Assembly (NCBI GenBank): GCA_002402905.1
Contig: DHGT01000165.1
Location: 2,539 to 8,581 of the forward strand
Length of the DNA: 6,043 bases
Direction: 5' to 3'
DNA from: Desulfatitalea sp. UBA4791
GTDB lineage: Bacteria > Desulfobacterota > Desulfobacteria > Desulfobacterales > Desulfosarcinaceae
This document shows, in pieces, positions 1 through 5,351 of the stretch (the stretch's first letter is position 1; each line of letters opens with the position of its first letter). The notes below the pieces were generated by a model. It did no database searches. It was given only the letters and a program-made list of their open reading frames with translations, and was not told where the DNA came from. The translations under genes were made by a program, and so were the position numbers.

Positions 1-29
1 ACCTTAATTTGCGCTGTAGTGTTAGGGGA

Positions 30-69
30 AATGCCGTTTTTTTGCTTGATTATTCCCGGCAACGGCATT
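30..69. repeat. Perfect 9-bp inverted repeat in the leader of the exported redox operon
   Basis: AATGCCGTT at 30-38 is matched by its exact reverse complement AACGGCATT at 61-69, with a 22-nt spacer that contains a run of seven T. The arms lie about 31 bp apart, close to three helical turns, so as DNA they would face the same side and could bind a dimeric regulator. As RNA they would form a long-loop hairpin ahead of the first gene. A competing pairing (GGGAA 26-30 with TTCCC 53-57) is also possible. The repeat is seen directly; its role is inferred. Confidence 0.5.
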
Positions 70-77
70 GAGATAAA
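46..77 (+). promoter_or_regulatory. Weak candidate promoter for the small-protein/peroxiredoxin operon
   Basis: TTGATT (46-51) resembles a -35 box. Around 69-77 there is an AT-rich stretch, TGAGATAAA, that could supply a -10: TGAGAT at 17-bp spacing is a poor match, and GATAAA at 20-bp spacing is a better match badly spaced. It lies between and over the arms of the inverted repeat at 30-69, which would allow repression or activation by whatever binds there. The match is weak, and an alternative sigma factor or an upstream promoter is equally possible. Confidence 0.2.
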
Positions 78-106
78 AGCAACAAACCATAAAGAAAGGG
101 GGGAGT

Positions 107-412
107 ATGCTTAAAAAGGTATTGGCTTGGGTGGTGTTGGGTTTCGTCATAGTCGTCCCGATGGGTCAGGCAGCGTCTGACGTGATTTCTCCTCCGAACC
201 CGTTACCGTTCTTTGAATTATCCACCCCCCAGGACCCGGCCAGGCTCGCCTATCTGGGGGTGGATGCAAAAAAAACCAAATTTTTCGTCGGTGTTAAACG
301 GGGTGCCGACGGTCAAGCCATCGTATTTTTTACGCACTTGGGGGTTTTTGAATCGGTCGAGGGCTTTTTGGCGGAAATCATCGCGGCCAGCGGAATGAAA
401 GGAGGAAAATAG
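107..412 (+). CDS. Small exported hypothetical protein, redoxin-like N-terminal half without cysteine
   Basis: A 101-residue protein of unknown function. Residues 1-22 form a Sec-type signal peptide: two lysines at 3-4, a hydrophobic core at 5-18, and a small-residue cleavage site near GQA/ASD. The mature part therefore acts outside the cytoplasm. Residues 31-75 (PLPFFELSTPQDP, then a YLGV element, then AIVFF) resemble the N-terminal strand and linker of TlpA/AhpC-type redoxins, in which a CxxC active site would follow. Here no cysteine occurs anywhere, and the chain ends about 25 residues later. The start has a strong purine-rich ribosome-binding site (AAAGGGGGGAG, about 95-105) directly upstream. 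The stop overlaps or abuts the peroxiredoxin start (TAGTGATG), so the two are almost certainly co-transcribed and translationally coupled. It may be an accessory or structural partner of the peroxiredoxin. The redoxin resemblance is from remembered patterns, not a search. Confidence 0.75.
   Translation: MLKKVLAWVVLGFVIVVPMGQAASDVISPPNPLPFFELSTPQDPARLAYLGVDAKKTKFFVGVKRGADGQAIVFFTHLGVFESVEGFLAEIIAASGMKGGK
401..405 (+). promoter_or_regulatory. Ribosome-binding site for the peroxiredoxin gene
   Basis: GGAGG lies inside the last codons of the upstream small gene. It is 9 nt before ATG 415 and 6 nt before GTG 412, so spacing allows either start. ATG 415 is preferred as the commoner codon. If GTG 412 is used, the protein gains one methionine and overlaps the upstream stop by one base. 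Confidence 0.65.
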
Positions 413-414
413 TG

Positions 415-1005
415 ATGAAGCGTCTGTCTCTTTCTCTTGTTCTGCTGCTCTTGTTTTTCTGGGGTGCGGCGTTGGCGCAGTCGACGGCCTACAAGGAGAA
501 GATTTTTGACCCCGGTCCACTCAAGAGCATCGACAGCCGCCTGAAGGTAAAGGTCGGTCAGATCGCACCGGACTTCACCTTGCCGGCCATCGACGGCCGC
601 ACGATTCGCCTGAGCGATTATCAAGGCCAAAAGAATGTCGTGCTTTCCTTCGTACCGGCTGCCTGGACACCGGTCTGTTCGGATCAATGGCCGGGATACC
701 ACCTGGCGCGCGGCTTGTTTGATGACCATGACGCCGTCGTTTTAGGGATCAGCACCGACAATACGCCCAGTCAATTCGCCTGGGTCCGGCAAATGGGGGA
801 TTTGTGGTTTCCGGTGCTGTCCGATTTCTGGCCCCATGGCGCTGTGGCCGATCAATACGGCCTGCTGCGCGGCGACGGCATGACCGAACGGGCACTCGTC
901 TTTATCGACAAGAAGGGAATCATCACCTACACGCACGTCAACGATATCAATACCCGCCCCAAGCTGGACCTGATCGCCGCCCAATTGGCCGCCATGAACA
1001 AGTGA
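415..1005 (+). CDS. Exported 1-Cys peroxiredoxin (AhpC/TSA family)
   Basis: A thiol peroxidase that reduces H2O2 or organic hydroperoxides. Numbered from ATG 415 it has 196 residues. Residues 1-21 are a signal peptide (K2 R3, a leucine-rich core, cleavage at ALA/QS), which places it in the periplasm or outside the membrane. The peroxiredoxin fold begins at about residue 46 (VGQIAPDFTLPAIDG). The active-site motif PAAWTPVC gives P81, T85 and the peroxidatic C88, and R159 before the LVFID strand fits the conserved arginine. C88 is the only cysteine in the protein, so there is no resolving cysteine as in PrxQ/BCP or 2-Cys AhpC; it resembles AhpE-like 1-Cys enzymes. Recycling therefore needs an external thiol. 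The gene is coupled to the small exported protein upstream and runs convergent to the large regulator, 10 bp from its stop, with no obvious terminator between them. GTG 412 is an alternative start. Confidence 0.9.
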   Translation: MKRLSLSLVLLLLFFWGAALAQSTAYKEKIFDPGPLKSIDSRLKVKVGQIAPDFTLPAIDGRTIRLSDYQGQKNVVLSFVPAAWTPVCSDQWPGYHLARGLFDDHDAVVLGISTDNTPSQFAWVRQMGDLWFPVLSDFWPHGAVADQYGLLRGDGMTERALVFIDKKGIITYTHVNDINTRPKLDLIAAQLAAMNK

Positions 1006-1015
1006 GCCGAGCCGC

Positions 1016-4000
1016 TTAGGCGTCGACCGGGCCATTTTTGATCAGGGCGAGCATCTCGCTGTCCGGCTCCATGCCCAATTCCATCTTCAAGGCGGATCGG
1101 AACTGCTCGAACACATCTCTGGCGTCTTTGTGGCGCCCCAGGCGGGTGTAGAGCATGATCAACTCCCGGATGACCCTTTCTTGGAACGGGTCCATCTGGA
1201 TGGCGGTCCGGCAACAATCGGCGGCCGCCTCCAGTTGGCCCTCGTCGCGGTACACTGTGCTGACTGTCAGAACCGTTTCGAAATAGGTGTCCCTCAGCGC
1301 CCATCTTTTCATCTCCATCCAGGGGGCATAGGGCTCTTCGGGCATGAAATCGCCCTGGTAGAGGGCCATGAGGTGACGGCCGAGGGACGGGATCTGCTCC
1401 ACCGTTCCGTCGGCCAGATGACGCTTAATCTCTTTGCAGCAGACGAGAAACTCTTCCAGATCCACTCGGCATCGCGACTTGTCCAGGGAGATCAGGTTGT
1501 CTTTGAGTTGGACGAAAGCTGAACTCTGGTGGCTGTTCAGGTCTGGCTCAAGGGTTTTGCGCAGCCGATGCAGCGTGACCTTGAAATTTTGTCGGGCGGA
1601 GGAAGGGGAGCTTTCGGGCCAGAGGTTGTCCATGATGATGTCCCTGGGGATCTCACGCAATCCATGGACGAGCAGGGCCTTGAACAACAACTTGGGGCGA
1701 TTGCCGCCCCACTGGCGTTCGGTGATGGGCTGCCGGCCGTCGCGCAGCACCGCGAAGCCGCCGAAGGTGCGGATGTCCAGCCAACCCGGTGGCGCTTGGG
1801 GCCGGTCGTCAGCGGCAATGAGCTCTGCGACGGTGGTATGAAGGCCTTCTTGGTTGACCTCGGTGCGCTCCTGGCTCGGCGTCCTCGATGGCGACGGCCC
1901 GCCCAGGGTTTCATAGGTTCGATCCGCCATCACACAAACCGCTTCTCGGTCACCGGGACTCAGGACGACAAAGGGCAAGATCCGTTCCCCGGCCGCCATG
2001 TTGAACCCCTGATCCAGATGGAGCTGAACAGCCTGCAGATGGTTGGCCCGATGTTGGGCCAGCGCCAACATCAGGTGGGTTTCGGCCAGGCCCGGGGCGT
2101 TGGCCGTGGCTTCGAAATAGCCCCTGGCGCGATTCAGCATCATCAGGGCCTGGGAATGGTCGCCCAGATGGAGGGCAGCCATGGCCCGCAATTGCCGGGT
2201 TTGCATGGCCGGCAGGATATCGACGCCTGTCGCCTCCATCATCTTAAGAGCGCGGTCGGCTGCGGCGGCTGATGGGGAATAATTCCCGCAATGGTATTCC
2301 ACCAGAGCGTTCAATCGATGGGCGAGAGCCTTGAAGTGCGTGCTGCCGGACAGTACCGCCACATCCAGAAGATGGAGGGCCGTCAACCGGGCCGGGGTCC
2401 AGGCCTTCCGGGTGGTCTGGATCATGCCGGCGGCTTCCACAAAGCGCGGATAGAGAAAGACGAGACCGTTGGCCTCGATGTCGTTGCGCACCGATGGCAG
2501 AACCCTCTCCGCGCCGTTCAGATCGCCCTGGCGTCGATCCATATCCACGGTGGCCAGGCGCTTGAGGATATCGTAGGTCAAGGCGGGCAGGCATTCGGAT
2601 AGCGATTCGGATTCGGGCACGGCCTTGGCCAGCCGAGCCCGGGCCTGGTCGAATCGGCCCTCATCGATCAAGCCCAGGCTGAATATGATGCTGGCTTGGG
2701 CGATCAATCCGGCGTTGCCCATCTTGCCGGCCAGCAGCGATGCATTGCGGGCAGCGGACATTCCCCTGGCCAGATCCAGGCCGCCGGCGATATATCCAAA
2801 AGCGATCTGCAGCCAGAGGAGCAACTTGGCCCAGGCATGATAGGGCACCTCGCCTTGCACGGAGAGCAGCGCTTCCCCCCTGCGGATCCAGGAGAGGATA
2901 TCATCGGGTGCGCGTCCTTGAAAAACTAGCGCCTCTATGGAAAAGGCCGCGGTCAACATGGACCCGCGCATGTCCTTTTGAGCTTGAAACGTCTCCCAAA
3001 CCGCGCGGTAATCCGCCACGGATCTGGCCTGGCCTTTGAGGCGGCGCGCCAGCGTGAGGAGCAGAAAGAGCCAGGGGTCGGATTGGATCTGTTGCGGGGG
3101 GAGTTGGGTCAGCCAGGACTCGAGTCGGGCCAGCCGTCCTTCGATGATCATGTCGATGCCGGCCCCCTTGATCGCCTCGGCGGCGCTTTGGGGATTGCCC
3201 GATTTGAGGTACCAGGGGATGGCCGCCTTGAGCTCACCCTGGGTGTCGTAAGCCAGTCCCAGGTCATGGTAGTATCTCTGTCGCTCTTCGGGCGTGAGAT
3301 CCATGGCCATCCGGGTGTGCAAATAGTCCCGGAACAGGGGGGTGAAGCGATAGCGGAGGGGGGCGTCCTGACCATGACCTACAATTTGAAGAAATCCCGA
3401 ATTTTCGGAAAAATGACGGATCAGGGTCGGTCCGGCAGCCATTTCCGGCATCTTTCGGAGCAGTTCGGGATCGATGAGGTCCGGCAAAGAGAGTTGCAAC
3501 AGGAGGCGTCTCTGATGATCGGAGATCCGGCCGAACACCTCGGCATCGAAAAACGGCGCGGCGTCCACGGAAAGCTTCTCCCGGAGAAATTCCAGGGAAC
3601 CGTCGCCCGGCATCTGGGACCGTTGCGCCAGGGCGCGGGTTATCAGTGCCAAGGCGCCAGCCCAGCCATCGGTCAGACGGTGCAGTCGGTCGATCCAATT
3701 CGGATCCGGTTCGAGTCCATGGAGGTGCCGGAAGTATTGGTCTGTCTCGGCCGGTGTGAAGGCCAAATCCTCGTTGTTCAACGCCCATCGACCAGCGACC
3801 ATGCATTCTCCGAGGGCCGAGAAAGCTTCTGTCCGCCGAGACAGGAGCCACAAGCGCCAGCGGCCTGCGCTCCGGCGGCACAACTCATTGATCTGATCGT
3901 AGGCCGGTGAACCGTTTGCCAGACGGTCGAGGCCGTCGATGACGATTTCCAGCCCTTCGAGCAGTTCGTCATCGACGCGTTCCAGCGCTTGCTGCGGAGG

Positions 4001-4306
4001 GGGCGCGTGGGGCCTGAGCGCTGCGGGCGAGACATGGGCCAATGCGTTAAGACACTGCGTGGCGAAGGCCTCGGCAGCGTTACGGCCCTCTTCGAGATTG
4101 ATCCATACGATGTTGGCCTTTTGCGACTTGAGAAAATCGGCGACCAGGCTTGTTTTGCCCTGGGCTGCTTGACCCTGAATAAAAATAGGACCCGTTGCCG
4201 GCTGAGACCGCAACCCTTCCAACAGGCGGGGTCTGGGGACCAGGCAAGGCCATCGCAATGGGTTGATGGTGGCCAGGCAGACAGATATGGGTTGCATGGT
4301 TGTCAT
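1016..4306 (-). CDS. MalT-like STAND ATPase/TPR regulator with C-terminal SARP (OmpR-type wHTH + BTAD) domain
   Basis: A 1096-residue cytoplasmic transcription regulator. Residues 20-340 are a MalT-type STAND ATPase. It has an entry motif at 22-32 (LVPRPRLLEGL), Walker A GQAAQGKT at 45-52 (K51, T52), Walker B IVIDGLDRL at 121-129 (D124, D127), a sensor-like LWLLSRR at 152-158, the GWAGAL signature at 214-219, and a RYRFTPLFRDYL segment at 318-329 matching the 'YRxHxLF' element. Residues about 340-770 are helical TPR-like repeats (for example 350-378), the presumed ligand-sensing and oligomerisation part. Residues 800-842 are a low-complexity linker. Residues 843-921 are an OmpR/PhoB-type winged helix, and 947-1090 are a BTAD with the typical YQGDF and DPFQE motifs. 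ATG 4306 is chosen because an in-frame TAA lies at 4337-4339 with no other start between; ATG 4297 (M4) is the alternative. The domain order is reversed relative to AfsR, where SARP is N-terminal. Ligand and targets are unknown. Long opposite-strand ORFs here are shadows. Confidence 0.92.
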   Translation of the reverse strand: MTTMQPISVCLATINPLRWPCLVPRPRLLEGLRSQPATGPIFIQGQAAQGKTSLVADFLKSQKANIVWINLEEGRNAAEAFATQCLNALAHVSPAALRPHAPPPQQALERVDDELLEGLEIVIDGLDRLANGSPAYDQINELCRRSAGRWRLWLLSRRTEAFSALGECMVAGRWALNNEDLAFTPAETDQYFRHLHGLEPDPNWIDRLHRLTDGWAGALALITRALAQRSQMPGDGSLEFLREKLSVDAAPFFDAEVFGRISDHQRRLLLQLSLPDLIDPELLRKMPEMAAGPTLIRHFSENSGFLQIVGHGQDAPLRYRFTPLFRDYLHTRMAMDLTPEERQRYYHDLGLAYDTQGELKAAIPWYLKSGNPQSAAEAIKGAGIDMIIEGRLARLESWLTQLPPQQIQSDPWLFLLLTLARRLKGQARSVADYRAVWETFQAQKDMRGSMLTAAFSIEALVFQGRAPDDILSWIRRGEALLSVQGEVPYHAWAKLLLWLQIAFGYIAGGLDLARGMSAARNASLLAGKMGNAGLIAQASIIFSLGLIDEGRFDQARARLAKAVPESESLSECLPALTYDILKRLATVDMDRRQGDLNGAERVLPSVRNDIEANGLVFLYPRFVEAAGMIQTTRKAWTPARLTALHLLDVAVLSGSTHFKALAHRLNALVEYHCGNYSPSAAAADRALKMMEATGVDILPAMQTRQLRAMAALHLGDHSQALMMLNRARGYFEATANAPGLAETHLMLALAQHRANHLQAVQLHLDQGFNMAAGERILPFVVLSPGDREAVCVMADRTYETLGGPSPSRTPSQERTEVNQEGLHTTVAELIAADDRPQAPPGWLDIRTFGGFAVLRDGRQPITERQWGGNRPKLLFKALLVHGLREIPRDIIMDNLWPESSPSSARQNFKVTLHRLRKTLEPDLNSHQSSAFVQLKDNLISLDKSRCRVDLEEFLVCCKEIKRHLADGTVEQIPSLGRHLMALYQGDFMPEEPYAPWMEMKRWALRDTYFETVLTVSTVYRDEGQLEAAADCCRTAIQMDPFQERVIRELIMLYTRLGRHKDARDVFEQFRSALKMELGMEPDSEMLALIKNGPVDA

Positions 4307-4320
4307 CCGGCTCTGCCGGA
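4306..4320 (-). promoter_or_regulatory. Hairpin abutting the start codon of the STAND-SARP regulator
   Basis: CCGGC (4307-4311) and GCCGG (4315-4319) are perfect complements around a 3-nt loop. The bases at 4306 and 4320 extend the stem to 6 bp, including the A of the start codon. In the mRNA this hairpin sits where the ribosome-binding site should be; only a weak AGAG lies there, in and beside the loop. It could lower translation initiation or favour the second ATG at 4297. The structure is visible; the effect is inferred. Confidence 0.4.
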
Positions 4321-4360
4321 AAGGTTCATCCGTACGTTAGGCATCAAAAAAATCGATTTA

Positions 4361-4389
4361 ATTCTAACAGATCCCTGTTGGCCTGAAAA
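4361..4389 (-). promoter_or_regulatory. Candidate sigma70-type promoter for the STAND-SARP regulator
   Basis: Read on the minus strand, TTTTCA (4389-4384) is a 4/6 match to the -35 box. It is followed by a 17-bp spacer and TAGAAT (4366-4361), a 5/6 match to the -10 box. Transcription would start near 4354, giving a leader of about 48 nt that ends in the start-codon hairpin. The TGAACAT direct repeats lie about 30-48 bp further upstream of the -35, a position compatible with activation or autoregulation. Confidence 0.5.
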
Positions 4390-4418
4390 CATCCAATTGT
4401 GGACTATCGCCCGCCCCT

Positions 4419-4437
4419 TGAACATTCATCTGAACAT
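4419..4437. repeat. TGAACAT direct repeat, candidate SARP-type operator
   Basis: TGAACAT occurs at 4419-4425 and again, identically, at 4431-4437, with a 5-bp spacer (TCATC) and a 12-bp period. SARP-family activators are known to bind heptameric direct repeats with about 11-bp periodicity ahead of target promoters, so this pair, between a SARP gene and its divergent neighbour, is a plausible binding site. Only two copies are seen, and the period is one base longer than the classic spacing. Binding is inferred. Confidence 0.4.
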
Positions 4438-4448
4438 ATTACGACAAA

Positions 4449-4454
4449 AATACT
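4449..4454 (+). promoter_or_regulatory. Possible -10 element for the REC-STAS gene
   Basis: AATACT matches the -10 consensus at 4 of 6 positions, including the conserved second A and last T. No -35 sits at proper spacing. Instead the TGAACAT repeats end 11 bp upstream, in the place an activator would occupy. This is the pattern of an activator-dependent promoter but is weak on its own. A GG-N10-GC pair at 4401-4414 was considered and judged too poor for sigma54. Confidence 0.2.
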
Positions 4455-4495
4455 GATTTGATCGCTTGAAATGGTGTATGCTGGATGCCAATCGC

Positions 4496-4559
4496 CCAGG
4501 GGCCCGTCGGTCGCGTATATCGGCCTATTTTTGCTGTGGCCGCCGGTTTGCCCCCCTGG
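4496..4559 (+). promoter_or_regulatory. Nested inverted repeats in the leader of the REC-STAS gene
   Basis: The outer arms CCAGGGG (4496-4502) and CCCCTGG (4553-4559) are perfect 7-bp complements. Inside them CGGCC (4521-4525) pairs with GGCCG (4538-4542), and CGG (4508-4510) can pair with CCG (4543-4545). The 3' outer arm covers the GG at 4558-4559 that starts the purine-rich stretch GGAAAAGG before the start codons at 4566 and 4578. If transcribed, the folded leader could mask the ribosome-binding site. No known riboswitch class is recognised. Confidence 0.4.
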
Positions 4560-4577
4560 AAAAGGATGCTGAACGCC

Positions 4578-5312
4578 ATGGAAGAAAAACTGCCCACCGT
4601 GCTGGTCGTCGATGATGAACGTGCCACGCTCACCATGTTCAATCTTTTCCTTACGGCCTTTGGATACAACGTGCTGCTGGCGGAAAACGGCCGATCGGCA
4701 TTGGATATGTTTGAACAAGAAGTCCCGTCCATCGTCTTCACCGACCTCAAGATGCCTGAGATGGATGGTTTTCAAGTCCTCAAACAGATCAAGCACCTGT
4801 CACCGCAGACCGAGGTGATCGTCATTACCGGTCATGGCGATATGGATCTCGCCATTCAGGCGCTGAACCTGGACGCCACCGATTTTATCAATAAGCCGAT
4901 CAAGCGCAGCGCCCTGGAATCTGCGCTGCGGCGCGCACTCGACCGGTTGAAAAATCCGCTTTCCATGGGCTGCCGCTTGTCCGTAGACGTTGAAGAAGGT
5001 CGTGCCCGCATCCTTATACAGGGAACCTTGCGACGGGAAAACCGCGAAGATCTCAACTCTTGTTGCCAACACGCCTTGCGGGAGGCCTCGCGAGGGGTCT
5101 TGTTCGTATTTGCGGACAATGCCGCCGTCAATGGGACCGGGATCGCAGAGTTGATCAACCATCTGGCGATCATCAACCGGGAAAAACTGCCCGTGGCGAT
5201 CGTCGGATTGTCCGAAAACTTCAAGGCGATTTTCGAGATGGTGGGTGTGATGCGTTTTGCCACGCTTCACGATGTCGAGGCCGATGCCGTGCGATGCCTG
5301 ACCGGCTTTTGA
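4578..5312 (+). CDS. Response regulator with REC receiver and C-terminal STAS domain
   Basis: A 244-residue cytoplasmic two-component response regulator without a DNA-binding domain. Residues 7-122 are a receiver: acidic pair D12/D13, phospho-acceptor D56 in the strand VFTDLKMPEMDG, T84 in VITGHG, and K106 in INKPI. Residues about 133-242 match a STAS fold: a strand with LIQGTLRRENREDL at 146-159, VLFVFADNAAVNGTGIAELI at 174-193, and GLSENFKAIFEMVGVMRFATL at 210-230. The loop NGTGI stands where anti-sigma antagonists carry DSSGL, with T187 near the usual phosphorylatable serine. This suggests output by partner switching with an anti-sigma/kinase-like protein that is not in this window. ATG 4578 gives a normal receiver N-terminus; ATG 4566 (four residues longer) is about equally likely from ribosome-binding-site spacing. 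A longer in-frame start at 4485 lacks a ribosome-binding site and adds non-family sequence. The gene is divergent from the STAND-SARP regulator and convergent with the ATPase gene. Confidence 0.88.
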   Translation: MEEKLPTVLVVDDERATLTMFNLFLTAFGYNVLLAENGRSALDMFEQEVPSIVFTDLKMPEMDGFQVLKQIKHLSPQTEVIVITGHGDMDLAIQALNLDATDFINKPIKRSALESALRRALDRLKNPLSMGCRLSVDVEEGRARILIQGTLRRENREDLNSCCQHALREASRGVLFVFADNAAVNGTGIAELINHLAIINREKLPVAIVGLSENFKAIFEMVGVMRFATLHDVEADAVRCLTGF

Positions 5313-5319
5313 AAGCCGG
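5302..5319. terminator. Stem-loop over the REC-STAS stop codon, possible terminator between convergent genes
   Basis: CCGGCTT (5302-5308) pairs perfectly with AAGCCGG (5313-5319) around the loop TTGA, which contains the stop codon. The stem could extend to 8 bp over a tight 2-nt loop. No T-run follows on either strand, so it is not a textbook intrinsic terminator, but its place in the short gap between two convergent genes makes a 3'-end role likely. Confidence 0.4.
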
Positions 5320-5351
5320 AAAAGGGCCCGTCCAGCATTTATGGATGGGTG

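Noticed and set aside
1..114. Frame 1 open from the window edge to TAA at 112-114, a possible 3' end of an upstream gene
   Set aside because: The short peptide shows no recognisable family. It would run through the inverted repeat and the strong ribosome-binding site of the next gene, and the base composition is AT-rich like intergenic DNA.
1003..1050. Terminator between the peroxiredoxin and the regulator
   Set aside because: Only 10 bp separate the stops. The nearby GTCGAC and short GCC/GGC matches make no stable stem, and the TTTTT at 1036-1040 lacks a hairpin before it.
2978..3910. Long plus-strand open frame of 310 codons opposite the regulator
   Set aside because: It lies wholly inside the well-supported 1096-residue minus-strand gene, has no family motifs, and is expected from GC-rich antisense codon structure. 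The same applies to the plus-strand frame at 1529-2272.
4401..4414. GG-N10-GC spacing like a sigma54 promoter before the REC-STAS gene
   Set aside because: Flanking bases (TGGACT and CCGC) match the TGGCAC-N5-TTGC consensus poorly, and such a GG/GC pair is common by chance in GC-rich DNA.
4471..4572. A 33-codon plus-strand frame whose TGA overlaps the ATG at 4566, like a leader peptide
   Set aside because: It has no ribosome-binding site and no run of regulatory codons, and its sequence is better explained by the leader inverted repeats.
4485..4577. N-terminal extension of the response regulator from ATG 4485
   Set aside because: The extra 31 residues are not receiver-like, have no ribosome-binding site before them, and coincide with the nested leader inverted repeats.
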